DNA from: Acetobacterium malicum subsp. dehalogenans DSM 11527
GTDB lineage: Bacteria > Bacillota > Clostridia > Eubacteriales > Eubacteriaceae
Assembly (NCBI RefSeq): GCF_000472665.1
Contig: NZ_AXAC01000003.1
Coordinates: 189,642 to 253,641, forward strand
Direction: 5' to 3'
DNA: 64,000 nucleotides
Under the pieces are notes generated by a model. The model saw only the letters and a list, made by a program, of their open reading frames with translations, was not told the DNA's origin and made no database searches. A program made the translations under genes and the position numbers. Of the stretch, positions 1 to 8,178 are shown piece after piece (within the stretch, counting starts at the first letter, position 1; every line of letters starts with the position of its first letter).

Positions 1-134
1 AATCCCCGGCTCATGTTAATGCCATGGTCACCGTCACCGATTGCCTGATCAAAATCGGTCAATTCTTGTCGATGTTCTGCCATCTTATCCGCATAAACCC
101 GAATAAAATCCAGCACTTCTGCCTTTGTTGCCAT
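1..134 (-). CDS. dhaL: Dihydroxyacetone kinase subunit DhaL, N-terminal part (runs off left edge)
   Basis: Reading the minus strand from an ATG at 134 gives about 44 residues before the window edge. They include the D-x-A-I-G-D-G-D-H-G-x-N-M motif, whose aspartates bind the Mg-ATP (or Mg-ADP) of DhaL, the nucleotide-binding subunit of dihydroxyacetone kinase. DhaL transfers phosphate to dihydroxyacetone held covalently by DhaK. A GAGGAAAAAC ribosome site precedes the ATG. It follows dhaK in the same direction, but the two are separated by 457 bp filled with palindromic repeats, which is unusual for subunits normally encoded almost back to back. Whether the phosphate donor is ATP or a PTS protein (DhaM) cannot be judged because the next gene lies outside the window. 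Confidence 0.85.
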   Translation of the reverse strand, partial: MATKAEVLDFIRVYADKMAEHRQELTDFDQAIGDGDHGINMSRG

Positions 135-169
135 TGTTTTTCCTCGTTTCTATGGTTTGGTTTTGATAG

Positions 170-301
170 ACTGCCGTAAGCTTTGTCGGCAGTTTGCACG
201 AAACAATTCTTACACTGTACGGCGGACAGGCTCAGGCCTGTTCGCCTACACGTTACAGAATTGTTTGTGAAACTACCACAAAGCAATGATTGTTCGATCC
301 A
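170..301 (+). repeat. Family-2 palindromic repeat, short form
   Basis: The core has AGTTTGCACGAAACAATT near 196 and the complementary AATTGTTTGTGAAACT near 265. The centre GGCGGACAGG...CCTGTTCGCC is itself an inverted repeat, so the whole can fold as one long hairpin of roughly 85 nt. The flanks (CTGCCGTAAGCTTTG and CAAAGCAATGATTGTTCG) match those of the copies at 1.6, 5.3 and 13.3 kb. This copy lacks the internal module seen in the two long copies. It lies between dhaK and dhaL. Confidence 0.75.
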
Positions 302-396
302 TTTAAATTCAAAATAGAACAAAATTTGCGTTGATTTCGGTTCCCAAAAACAATTTTGTAAATTGAAAAAACGAACTTAGTAATTAGCATAACTCA

Positions 397-494
397 GTAC
401 CGACAATTGTTACATCATGTTGTACGCATCGGAGCGGACACGGCAAAGCCTGTCCGATTCCGCAGCGAACAACAGATTAACAATTGGTCGGTAC
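397..494 (+). repeat. Family-1 palindromic repeat (98 bp), dhaK-dhaL gap
   Basis: It begins GTACCGACAATTGTTA and ends TAACAATTGGTCGGTAC, so the termini are inverted repeats differing by one bulged base. The inner arms (GTTGTACGCATCGGAGCGGAC and GTCCGATTCCGCAGCGAAC) also pair imperfectly, giving a hairpin along the full length. The same unit recurs at nine other places in the window. Confidence 0.9.
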
Positions 495-591
495 GCCAGC
501 GAAGTGCTTACCAAGAGTAGCACAAAATTGTTACGCACTAACCGACTGCAAAGCTAACGGCACTTTATTTATTACTTATTTTCGATTTTGC

Positions 592-1587
592 TTAATACAT
601 TTTGAAGCCGATAGTATCAGCTTGGGCCAGTAATAAGTCTTTGAGTTCGGCGTCCAGTTTTAACAGGGTGATGGATGCGCCGGCCATGTCGATGGAGGTC
701 ATGTAATCGCCAACGAAGGTTTTGAAGACTTTAACACCTTTGTCAGCCAGGATCTGTTGAACCCGACGGTTTAAGATATACAGTTCCATTGGTGGGGTAG
801 CGCCGGCACCATTGATCATCACGGCAACTTCGTCACCGGCTTTTGGATCCATATCTTTTAAGATGCGTTCCATCAGGTAATCAACAATTTCGTCAGCGGT
901 CTGGATTGGTTTGCGTTCGGTTCCCGGTTCGCCGTGGATCCCGATACCCAGTTCCATTTCATCTTCCGACAATTCAAAACCTGGTTTTCCAGCCGCGGGA
1001 ACCGTACACGGTTTCAGTGCCACACCCATGGTCCGGACATTGGCAATAACCTTTTCAGCTGTTGCTTTAACTTCTTCCAGACTGGCTCCGGCTTCAGCTT
1101 TTGCACCAGCAATTTTATGAACAAAAACAGTCCCGGCCACGCCGCGACGACCTGTCGTATAAAGACTATCTTCAACCGCAACATCATCATTGGTAACCAC
1201 GTTGGCTACTTTGATGCCTTCGGCTTCGGCCAGTTCAGCGGCCATTTCGAAGTTCATGATATCACCGGTATAATTCTTAATAACTAATAATACACCTTCC
1301 CCGGCATCAACCGCTTTGATCGCTTCAAATACCTGGTCGGGGGTGGGAGAAGTGAAAACCGAGCCAGCTACTGCACCGTCGAGCATCCCTTTGCCGACAA
1401 ATCCGCCATGGGATGGTTCATGACCGCTGCCGCCGCCGCTTACCAAAGCAACCTTGCCAACTTTTTTGTCAGCGCGGACCAGCACATCAAAACCTTCTAC
1501 TCGGGCTACGTATTCAGGATGGGCCAGAACGATACCTTCCAGCATTTCATTTTCCACATTTTCTACATCGTTAATAAATTTTTTCAT
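592..1587 (-). CDS. dhaK: Dihydroxyacetone kinase subunit DhaK
   Basis: This 331-residue protein is the substrate-binding subunit of dihydroxyacetone kinase. The dihydroxyacetone carbonyl forms a hemiaminal with the catalytic histidine, and DhaL then phosphorylates it to DHAP. Visible are G-G-G-S-G-H-E-P-S-H at 51-60 (the substrate pocket) and G-I-H-G-E-P-G-T-E-R with His218, the same position as the substrate-binding histidine of E. coli DhaK. The start at 1587 is chosen because AGGAGGAAGTCTT lies directly upstream and the N-terminus MKKFIND matches the family. A longer frame reaching back to 1716 has no ribosome site. The length is close to the usual 330-356. The enzyme would feed glycerol or dihydroxyacetone into glycolysis. 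Confidence 0.95.
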   Translation of the reverse strand: MKKFINDVENVENEMLEGIVLAHPEYVARVEGFDVLVRADKKVGKVALVSGGGSGHEPSHGGFVGKGMLDGAVAGSVFTSPTPDQVFEAIKAVDAGEGVLLVIKNYTGDIMNFEMAAELAEAEGIKVANVVTNDDVAVEDSLYTTGRRGVAGTVFVHKIAGAKAEAGASLEEVKATAEKVIANVRTMGVALKPCTVPAAGKPGFELSEDEMELGIGIHGEPGTERKPIQTADEIVDYLMERILKDMDPKAGDEVAVMINGAGATPPMELYILNRRVQQILADKGVKVFKTFVGDYMTSIDMAGASITLLKLDAELKDLLLAQADTIGFKMY

Positions 1588-1628
1588 AAGACTTCCTCCT
1601 ATAAACATTATTAGTCCGGTAAGTGCAA

Positions 1629-1870
1629 AAGTGCCATGAGCTTTGCATTCAGTTTCGCACGAAACACCAGAAGAAATCGCACTGCGAATTTCTTCTTTGT
1701 CGCGGGCAGTCGCCAACTACAAGCAAGCTTGTGATTGGCTCGTTGCCTTCGCGAATTTCTACACTAGGGCGTACAACAATTTCTTGTACAGTTCGCCTAC
1801 ACGTTACGAAATTGTTTGTGGAAACTAAACGCAAAGCAATCATTGTTCGATGTTTATTCATTCGCAATTG
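1629..1870 (+). repeat. Family-2 palindromic repeat, long form with internal module
   Basis: It starts TGCCATGAGCTTTGCATTCAG, has the terminal arm AGTTTCGCACGAAAC and the closing arm AAATTGTTTGTGGAAACT, then the family-2 right flank (CGCAAAGCAATCATTGTTCG). An insert of about 100 bp (near 1668-1770) carries GTCGCGGGCAGTCGCCAACT and AAGCAAGCTTGTGATTGGCT. The same module, inverted, sits inside the three long family-1 repeats. The copy lies immediately upstream of dhaK and could contribute to its 5' untranslated region. Confidence 0.8.
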
Positions 1871-2121
1871 TACATACCTTAAACCATACTATAACACGTT
1901 TTTACCCATTTTGAAGATAAAAAAACGATGTCAAAAGATTTTTTTTGGCGCGGTTCCGTTAATTCAGAAAATATTACGCACTCGACTGGTAATATTTCGA
2001 TCTGTCAATAGGGTTGGGGGTGGTTCGATAAAATTTATGTTAATCTTTTGTAAATTTGGGGCAGTATATAAGGGGTTGAAAGATGATTAACGCTATATTT
2101 AAACCGTTACGTTATCTTGCC

Positions 2122-2222
2122 GTACCAACCAATTGTTAATCTGTTGTTCGCCACAAGATTGGCCAGGTTTATCAACCTGTCCGATTCCGCAGCGTACAAC
2201 ATGATGTAACAATTGTCGGTAC
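2122..2222 (-). repeat. Family-1 palindromic repeat
   Basis: This is the reverse orientation of the unit at 397. It starts GTACCAACCAATTGTTAATC and ends GATGTAACAATTGTCGGTAC. Together with the trpA-like stretch after it, it parallels the repeat and trpA end at 2370-2545. Confidence 0.88.
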
Positions 2223-2231
2223 TACCTATAC

Positions 2232-2290
2232 ACCCTAATCCCAATGCTTCCTTCATCTAGCAGATGTAGATGGTAAGGATTCGGTAACGA
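2232..2290 (-). pseudogene. Relic of a trpA 3' end (duplicated)
   Basis: Read on the minus strand, this stretch gives ILTIYIC*MKEALG against the true TrpA C-terminus [14 protein letters not shown], in register and with only codon-level changes plus one stop. It sits beside a family-1 repeat exactly as the intact trpA end does about 248 bp away. The simplest reading is an old tandem duplication of 'repeat + trpA 3' end' in which this copy has decayed. The span is short, so the call depends on this alignment by eye. Confidence 0.6.
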
Positions 2291-2369
2291 AAGTGACTGT
2301 TAGAAAACCGGCAATGTCTTAGGGGTAGACCCCTTAGGTGCCCATATTAAATCCATACATTATCCCGCC

Positions 2370-2469
2370 GTACCGGCCAATTGTTAATCTGTTGTTCGCC
2401 ACAAGATTGGCCAGGTTTATCAACCTGTTCGCTTTGATGTGTGCAACATGATGTAACAATTGTCAGTAC
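2370..2469 (-). repeat. Family-1 palindromic repeat, abutting the 3' end of trpA
   Basis: It starts GTACCGGCCAATTGTTAATC and ends GATGTAACAATTGTCAGTAC, 21 bp beyond the trpA stop codon. No ordinary Rho-independent terminator was seen after trpA, so this hairpin may serve as the 3' boundary of the trp transcript. That role is inference. Confidence 0.88.
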
Positions 2470-2490
2470 TAACTTAACTGCCTGTACACT

Positions 2491-3294
2491 CTAAACCAGC
2501 GCTGCCTTCATCTCACGGACGTAGTCGGTCAGGATCGGGGTGGCTGCGCTGCCGTGCGCGGCGATGAGTCGGACGATGGCGCTGCCGACGATGACGCCAT
2601 CGGCGAGCTTAGCAATCTGTGTGGCCTGTTCCGGGGTGGCGATCCCAAAGCCCACCGCTACGGGCGTCTGGGTCACCGCCCGGATATCACTGACAATGGC
2701 AGCCAGATCGGTTTTGATCTCGCTGCGGACCCCGGTAACACCCAGCGACGACACCAGATAGATAAAGCCCGTCGCTTCTTTGGCCAGCATCTGAATGCGA
2801 TCCTGGGAGGTCGGGGCAATCAGGGTGATCACGTCAACCTCATGGGCCTTAGCAACGCTTAAAATCTCACCTTTTTCTTCAAAGGGCAGATCCGGGATGA
2901 TGATGCCATTGATCCCATTTTTCTGACAGGCGGCAAAAAACCGTTCCACCCCGTAGACAAACACCGGGTTCATATAGGTTAAAAAGACCAGCGGTATGGC
3001 GGTCTGGGTCCGGACCCGGGCAACCATGTCAAAGATCGCATCGGTGGTGGTGCCGACTCTCAGGGCCCGTTCGTTGGCGGCTTCAATCACCGGCCCTTCG
3101 GCGATGGGGTCGGAAAAGGGAATCCCGATTTCAATCAGATCGGCCCCGGCGGCGTCCATGGCGAGAATAAATTCTTCGGTTTTATCGAGGCTCGGATCGC
3201 CAGCGGTTAAAAAGGCGATAAAGGCTTTCTGATTGCTGAAGATCTCAGATATTTTGTTGGCTTTGATTTTAGTTGCTTCTATTATATTACTCAT
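2491..3294 (-). CDS. trpA: Tryptophan synthase alpha chain
   Basis: The 267-residue TIM-barrel subunit cleaves indole-3-glycerol phosphate to indole and glyceraldehyde 3-phosphate and passes indole to TrpB. The active-site segment [17 protein letters not shown] contains the first catalytic acid, Glu55. The position of the second (Asp60 in Salmonella) is Glu66, a conservative change. The phosphate loops are G-F-G-I-A-T-P and I-V-G-S-A-I-V near the C-terminus. The start at 3294 overlaps the trpB stop by 8 bp (ATGAGTAA), so translation is probably coupled. The longer frame upstream lies inside trpB. It is the last gene of the trp operon. Confidence 0.97.
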   Translation of the reverse strand: MSNIIEATKIKANKISEIFSNQKAFIAFLTAGDPSLDKTEEFILAMDAAGADLIEIGIPFSDPIAEGPVIEAANERALRVGTTTDAIFDMVARVRTQTAIPLVFLTYMNPVFVYGVERFFAACQKNGINGIIIPDLPFEEKGEILSVAKAHEVDVITLIAPTSQDRIQMLAKEATGFIYLVSSLGVTGVRSEIKTDLAAIVSDIRAVTQTPVAVGFGIATPEQATQIAKLADGVIVGSAIVRLIAAHGSAATPILTDYVREMKAALV

Positions 3295-4471
3295 AAATAT
3301 TTTCCCCCTTGTAGCGGGCAATCGCCGCGACATCCTTATCGCCCCGGCCGGAGACATTGACGATGATAATTTCGTCTTTTCCCATTGTCGGCGCCAGCAC
3401 CATCGCGTAAGCAATCGCATGGGCTGATTCAATGGCCGGAATAATCCCCTCGGTCCGGGACAGGTATTCAAAGGCAGCGACCGCTTCATCATCGGTGATC
3501 GGCACATACTCGGCCCGTTTGGTATCATGGAGATGGGCATGCTCCGGCCCGATCCCGGGATAGTCAAGCCCCGCCGAAATCGAGTAAACCGGGGCGATCT
3601 GGCCGTATTCGTCCTGACAGAAATAGGATTTCATGCCGTGAAAGATCCCCAGACTGCCCCGGGCGATGGTGGCGGCGTGTTCTTCGGTATCGACCCCGCG
3701 GCCGGCCGCTTCACAGCCAATCAACCGCACGTCGGCGTCGGGAATAAAGTTATAGAAGGCCCCGATGGCATTGCTGCCGCCGCCGACACAGGCGATCACG
3801 GCATTGGGCAGACGGCCTTCTTTTTCGAGAATCTGGGCCCGGGCTTCTTTACTGATGACGCTCTGAAAATCGCGCACCATTTCCGGAAAGGGATGGGGTC
3901 CCATCACCGAACCGAGGACATAATGGGTATCGTCAACCCGGGTGGTCCATTCTCGAAAGGTTTCGTTAACGGCATCCTTTAAGGTCATCGTCCCGGAGGT
4001 GACCACATGAACTGTGGCACCCAGCAGGCGCATCCGAAAGACGTTGAGGGCCTGACGGTCAGTGTCTTCTTTGCCCATAAAAATCTCGCATTCAAAGCCC
4101 ATCAGGGCCGCGGCGGTGGCCGTGGCGACGCCATGCTGACCGGCACCGGTTTCGGCAATCAGCCGGGTTTTCCCCATTTTCTTGGCCAGCAGCGCCTGCC
4201 CCAGGACGTTGTTGATCTTATGAGAGCCGGTATGGTTCAGATCTTCGCGCTTGAGATAGATCTTGGCCCCACCCAGATCGGCGGTCATTTTCTTGGCATA
4301 ATACAACCGCGAGGGGCGGCCGGCGTATTCATTTAATAATTCGGTTAACTCGGCCTGAAAGGCCAGATCGTTTTTATAGTGTTCATAAGCTTTTTCCACT
4401 TCAATAATGGCATTCATCAGGGTTTCTGGGGTGTACTGACCCCCGTGGATCCCGTATTTTCCTTTACTCAT
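3287..4471 (-). CDS. trpB: Tryptophan synthase beta chain
   Basis: This PLP enzyme of 394 residues condenses indole with L-serine to tryptophan in the alpha2beta2 complex. Lys85 in [10 protein letters not shown] is the PLP lysine, and G-G-G-S-N-A near 229 binds the cofactor phosphate. The length is normal for the TrpB1 type. AAGGAGAAAGAAA precedes the ATG. The gene is followed by trpA with overlap. It is separated from trpF by 201 bp holding a GTAGGGGCG palindromic element, which breaks the otherwise tight operon. Confidence 0.97.
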   Translation of the reverse strand: MSKGKYGIHGGQYTPETLMNAIIEVEKAYEHYKNDLAFQAELTELLNEYAGRPSRLYYAKKMTADLGGAKIYLKREDLNHTGSHKINNVLGQALLAKKMGKTRLIAETGAGQHGVATATAAALMGFECEIFMGKEDTDRQALNVFRMRLLGATVHVVTSGTMTLKDAVNETFREWTTRVDDTHYVLGSVMGPHPFPEMVRDFQSVISKEARAQILEKEGRLPNAVIACVGGGSNAIGAFYNFIPDADVRLIGCEAAGRGVDTEEHAATIARGSLGIFHGMKSYFCQDEYGQIAPVYSISAGLDYPGIGPEHAHLHDTKRAEYVPITDDEAVAAFEYLSRTEGIIPAIESAHAIAYAMVLAPTMGKDEIIIVNVSGRGDKDVAAIARYKGENIYE

Positions 4472-4536
4472 TTTCTTTCTCCTTTTTATATCAAGTCTCC
4501 GTGCTTTTATTAATCTGCATCGTCGATCCTCGGTTT

Positions 4537-4631
4537 GTAGGGGCGATTCGCAATCGCCCGAACGTTGTTGATCTTTAAATTAACGCATGGCATAAGATCT
4601 ACGCTTGCGGGCGGTCAATGACCGCCCCTAC
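4537..4631. repeat. Palindromic element with GTAGGGGCG / CGCCCCTAC ends
   Basis: The 95-bp unit has terminal inverted repeats GTAGGGGCG...CGCCCCTAC. Each end is itself a small hairpin (GGGCGATTCGCAATCGCCC and GGGCGGTCAATGACCGCCC). It differs from families 1 and 2. Elements with such ends are common small non-autonomous repeats in bacterial genomes. It lies between trpF and trpB. Confidence 0.7.
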
Positions 4632-4672
4632 GGGATAATGCGTTACGTCAGTGTTTATTCCAGTAGTTTTTA

Positions 4673-5281
4673 TTAACGGTTAATCTTCCTGATCATTTCC
4701 ACAATCTCAATAATCTTGTCCCGGTCTTTCACTCCATCGGTTTCGACGCCGCTGCTTAAGTCGACGCAGTAGGGGCGTACCTGGTGGATGGCGGCAGCGA
4801 TGTTGCTGTGGTTGAGGCCGCCGGCCAGAAAGAAATCGCCGCTGACGCCCTGCAACAGATCCCAGTTGAAGGCCGCCCCGGAACCGCCGTATTGACTGGG
4901 GTCGTAGGTGTCAAAAAGGCGGTAATCGGCGGCGGTTTCTTTGATGTCGGCCGGGCTGCTGATCCGCAAGGCCCGGATCACTGGCAAACCAGTTTGGGCC
5001 TGCAGCAATTGCACCGTGGCCTCGTCCTCATCGCCATGAAGCTGGATGAGGTCGATGATGCCCGCCGCGGCCAGCGCGCTGATCTCAGCCACCGGGTGGT
5101 TGACAAAAACCCCCACCGCTTTAATACCGGGATCAAGGACTTGTTTTAAGGCCCGGGCCGTTTCCATATCGACCTGGCGCTTACTTTTGGCAAAAACAAA
5201 GCCAATATAATCCGGCCGGGCGGCGTTCACCGCCGCAATATCGGCGAGGCGGGTTAAGCCGCAGATTTTTATTTTTGTCAT
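4673..5281 (-). CDS. trpF: Phosphoribosylanthranilate isomerase
   Basis: This 202-residue (beta/alpha)8 enzyme performs the Amadori rearrangement of phosphoribosylanthranilate to CdRP, the third pathway step. It begins K-I-C-G-L-T-R, in which the cysteine is the catalytic base. The catalytic acid is the aspartate in L-F-D-T-Y. The phosphate-binding segments are F-L-A-G-G-L and D-L-S-S-G-V-E near the end. GGGAG precedes the ATG. It is flanked by repeats on both sides (515 bp from trpC, 201 bp to trpB), yet orientation and order keep it in the trp operon. Confidence 0.96.
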   Translation of the reverse strand: MTKIKICGLTRLADIAAVNAARPDYIGFVFAKSKRQVDMETARALKQVLDPGIKAVGVFVNHPVAEISALAAAGIIDLIQLHGDEDEATVQLLQAQTGLPVIRALRISSPADIKETAADYRLFDTYDPSQYGGSGAAFNWDLLQGVSGDFFLAGGLNHSNIAAAIHQVRPYCVDLSSGVETDGVKDRDKIIEIVEMIRKINR

Positions 5282-5319
5282 GATATTCTCCCTATCAAAT
5301 TTGGTCGTAGGTAATTGCT

Positions 5320-5562
5320 AAACTGCCATGAGCTTTGCATCCAGTTTCGCACGAATCACCAGAAGAAATCGCGATGCGAATTTCTTCTTAGTCGCGGGCA
5401 GCCGCCAACTACAAGCAAGCTTGTGATTGGCTCGTTGCCTTCGCGAATTTCTACACTGTACGGCGGACAGTTCGATGAACTGTTCGCCTACACGTTACAA
5501 AATTGTTTGTGGAAACTGCACACAAAGCAACCATTGTTCGATGTTTGCTCATTTCGCAATCA
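5320..5562 (+). repeat. Family-2 palindromic repeat, long form, trpC-trpF gap
   Basis: It is closely similar to the copy at 1629. It carries TGCCATGAGCTTTGCATCCAG, the arm AGTTTCGCACGAA, the internal module GTCGCGGGCAGCCGCCAACT, the central inverted repeat GGCGGACAG...CTGTTCGCC, and the closing arm AAATTGTTTGTGGAAACT. In the trp mRNA this would lie between trpC and trpF. Confidence 0.82.
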
Positions 5563-5618
5563 CATATAATTTGGTCGTAATACCCGCCCCTTGAACTGTA
5601 GATTCTAATACAAACCCA

Positions 5619-5770
5619 GTACCGACAATTGTTACATCATGTTGTACCCAAGGGGGCAGACCCTGTGCCTCAAGGCGAACAGTTGCGACGAAAAACCTGA
5701 GTATTTGAATCATCTAAATTCGCAACTGTACGAATTGTGCGCATTCAACAGAATAACAATTGGTCGGTAC
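5619..5770 (+). repeat. Family-1 palindromic repeat, variant centre (152 bp), trpC-trpF gap
   Basis: It starts GTACCGACAATTGTTACATC and ends AATAACAATTGGTCGGTAC, but the centre (AAGGGGGCAGACCCTGTGCC onward) differs from other copies. The ends are better conserved than the middle, suggesting that the termini define the element. Confidence 0.85.
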
Positions 5771-5796
5771 GGCAGTTCGGAGTTAACAGCCAGCAG

Positions 5797-6579
5797 CTAC
5801 CCCCGCAGCTGATCCAGCGCCGCTTTCTTATCCCCACTTCGCATCAATGTTTCGCCAATCAGTACCGCGTTGGTCCCATTTTCTCGCAGTTTTGCGATAT
5901 CTTCTGCAGTGCGTATCCCACTTTCCGAAACAAACAAAATTTCCGGGGGCACCAGTTGGCGCAGTCGGATGCTGTTGTTTAGATCCACCTCAAAGGTCTT
6001 CAAATTGCGGTTGTTGACCCCAATCACCCGGGCCCCGGCGGCCAGGGCTTGTTTCACTTCCGCTTCATCATGGGCTTCCACCAGCGCCGACAGTCCCAGC
6101 GCATCGGCGATCTCAAGGTATTCCCGGATCGTTTCGGTATCTAAAATCGAACAGATTAATAATATCGCATCGGCGCCGATCAGGCGGGCTTCGTAAATCT
6201 GGATGGCATCGATAATAAAATCCTTGCGCAGTACCGGAATGCTTACCTGATCCTTGATTGCCGTCAGATAAGTATTAGCGCCCTGAAAAAAATCCGGCTC
6301 GGTCAGCACTGAAATGGCATCGGCCCCGGCGGCCTGATAGTCCCGGGCAATCTCCAGATAAGGGAAATCAACCGCGATCACACCTTTTGATGGCGAGGCT
6401 TTTTTAACCTCGCAGATAAAGGCGATTTCCCCGGCGGCAGCTTTCCGGGCTAGGGCTTGTTCAAAGGCAAAGGGTTTTTCTGATCGTTTGGCCTGGCTTT
6501 TTAAGGCGTCCAGCGTGGTCGTTTCTTTAAGCACCGCCACCCGTTTGGCGGTGGCCGCAACTATCTGATCCAGAATCAT
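5797..6579 (-). CDS. trpC: Indole-3-glycerol-phosphate synthase
   Basis: The 260-residue TIM-barrel enzyme decarboxylates and closes CdRP to indole-3-glycerol phosphate. Catalytic and substrate residues are visible in C-E-V-K-K-A-S-P-S-K-G near 57 and L-R-K-D-F-I-I-D near 110. Further segments are G-A-R-V-I-G-V-N-N-R-N-L and V-S-E-S-G-I-R. Its ATG overlaps the trpD stop (ATGA at 6576-6579), so the two are translationally coupled. It is a separate polypeptide, not fused to TrpF as in enterobacteria. Confidence 0.97.
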   Translation of the reverse strand: MILDQIVAATAKRVAVLKETTTLDALKSQAKRSEKPFAFEQALARKAAAGEIAFICEVKKASPSKGVIAVDFPYLEIARDYQAAGADAISVLTEPDFFQGANTYLTAIKDQVSIPVLRKDFIIDAIQIYEARLIGADAILLICSILDTETIREYLEIADALGLSALVEAHDEAEVKQALAAGARVIGVNNRNLKTFEVDLNNSIRLRQLVPPEILFVSESGIRTAEDIAKLRENGTNAVLIGETLMRSGDKKAALDQLRG

Positions 6580-7604
6580 GCCAGCACCTCAATCGCCAGC
6601 TCATTGCTGCGTTTGACAAAGCTATCCAGCTTGGCCTTAGCCTTGCCGGAGTCGATAATCTCCTCGGCCATCCTGACACAATCCCGGAGGGTGATATCAT
6701 TGTGGGACATGTACAGGCAGAAGGCTGAGTTCAGCACCACCACATCGCGCTTGGGACCTTTTTCGCCATTTAGGATATCCCGGGCGATGGCGGCATTTTC
6801 ATCCTTTTCGCCGCCGATTAAATCCGATAATTCACAGCGCTTAAGCCCCAGCTGTTCCGGGGTGATAAAAAAGCTGTTGATTTTACCATCGGCGATTTCA
6901 CAGATGGTGGTGGTATCAGTCAGGGTAATCTCGTCCAGGCCGTCGTGGCCGTGAACCACCATCCCCCGCTTGACATTAAGCTTGTTTAACACATTGGCCA
7001 GCGGTTCGACCAGATTTTCGTCATAGACCCCCAGCAGCTGCATATTGGCCCCGGCCGGATTGGCCAGCGGGCCGAGAATATTAAAGATCGTCCGGATCCC
7101 CAGTTCTTTACGGACCGGTCCGGCATATTTCATTGAAGCGTGATAGGTCGGGGCAAACATAAAGCAGATCCCCAGCTCGTCCAGCAGCACGGCGCTTTTT
7201 TCCGCCGACAGTTCAATATTTACGCCCAGGGCTTCCAATAGATCAGCCGATCCGCACTTGCTGGAGACGCTGCGGTTACCATGCTTGGCCACCGGCACCC
7301 CGCCAGCGGCAATCACCAGCGCTGATACCGTCGAAATATTAAAGGTGGACACCTCGTCGCCGCCAGTGCCGACAATATCCAGGACATCGGTTTTGGGGAA
7401 AATCTTGGTACATTTGTCCCGCATCACCATCGCGCAGGCGGTAATCTCATCGATGGTTTCGCCCTTCATCCGCATCGCCGTCAGAAACGAACCAATCTGG
7501 GCGTTGGTGGCCTGGCCGTTCATAATCTGATCCATGACCTCCCGGGTCCGCTCCAGAGACAGGTCCTTGCCGTTGACAATATCGTATATCGCTGCTTTAA
7601 TCAT
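6576..7604 (-). CDS. trpD: Anthranilate phosphoribosyltransferase
   Basis: The 342-residue enzyme transfers phosphoribose from PRPP to anthranilate. G-T-G-G-D (PRPP pyrophosphate loop), K-H-G-N-R-S-V-S-S-K-C-G-S-A-D and the metal-binding D-E region near 225 are present. The ATG at 7604 is preferred because GGAAACGAAA precedes it. An in-frame TTG at 7616 would add four residues. The start overlaps the trpG stop by a few bases. TrpD is a stand-alone protein, since the amidotransferase is the separate TrpG. Confidence 0.96.
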   Translation of the reverse strand: MIKAAIYDIVNGKDLSLERTREVMDQIMNGQATNAQIGSFLTAMRMKGETIDEITACAMVMRDKCTKIFPKTDVLDIVGTGGDEVSTFNISTVSALVIAAGGVPVAKHGNRSVSSKCGSADLLEALGVNIELSAEKSAVLLDELGICFMFAPTYHASMKYAGPVRKELGIRTIFNILGPLANPAGANMQLLGVYDENLVEPLANVLNKLNVKRGMVVHGHDGLDEITLTDTTTICEIADGKINSFFITPEQLGLKRCELSDLIGGEKDENAAIARDILNGEKGPKRDVVVLNSAFCLYMSHNDITLRDCVRMAEEIIDSGKAKAKLDSFVKRSNELAIEVLA

Positions 7605-8178
7605 TTTCGTTTCCAATCTTTAAAAAGTTCTCAATCATCTTATGGCCATCCTGGGTCAGAATCGATTCGGGATGGAACTGGACCCCGTAGACGTCATAAT
7701 GGCGATGCTTCACCGCCATCACCTCGCCCTCGTCATCCTCGGCGATAATCAGCAGTTCATCCGGCAGCGTACTGCGCTCGGCACTGAGGGAATGATAGCG
7801 GCCGGCCGCAATAATCGGCGGCAGACCCCGAAAAATCGGGCTGCCGTTGGCAATATGGACGTTGCTGCTTTTGCCGTGCATCAGGGTGCTGGCATAGGTG
7901 ACGGTGCCGCCAAATACCTCGCAGATGGCCTGATGACCAAGGCAGACCCCTAAAATTGGGGTTTTGTCCTTAAACGTATCGATCACCTCTTCACAGATCC
8001 CGGCATCGGCCGGTCGTCCCGGCCCCGGCGAAACGATGATGTGATCCGGGGCCAGCGCCGCGATTTCGGCCAGACTCAGCTCATCATTTTTAATCACCCG
8101 GATATCGGGATTGATCATTCCCACATATTGATACAGGTTATAGGAAAAGCTGTCGTAATTGTCAATCAGTAAAATCAT
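7597..8178 (-). CDS. trpG: Anthranilate synthase glutamine amidotransferase component
   Basis: This class I amidotransferase of 193 residues supplies ammonia from glutamine to TrpE. The nucleophile is Cys79 in G-V-C-L-G-H-Q-A-I. His and Glu of the triad are in F-H-P-E-S-I near the C-terminus, and the oxyanion loop is P-G-P-G-R-P at 51-56. It starts directly after the trpE stop (TAATG arrangement). In many Firmicutes such a subunit also serves PabB. The position inside the trp operon supports TrpG, but shared use for p-aminobenzoate cannot be excluded. Confidence 0.95.
   Translation of the reverse strand: MILLIDNYDSFSYNLYQYVGMINPDIRVIKNDELSLAEIAALAPDHIIVSPGPGRPADAGICEEVIDTFKDKTPILGVCLGHQAICEVFGGTVTYASTLMHGKSSNVHIANGSPIFRGLPPIIAAGRYHSLSAERSTLPDELLIIAEDDEGEVMAVKHRHYDVYGVQFHPESILTQDGHKMIENFLKIGNEND

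Noticed and set aside
397..494. Repeats as a CRISPR array
   Set aside because: Copies are dispersed over tens of kilobases in both orientations, about 100-190 bp long and palindromic, with no regular spacers and no cas genes.
1623..2090. 155-codon frame across the family-2 repeat
   Set aside because: It is caused by the repeat sequence. A similar frame appears in the copy at 5315, diverges outside the repeat, and has no ribosome site.
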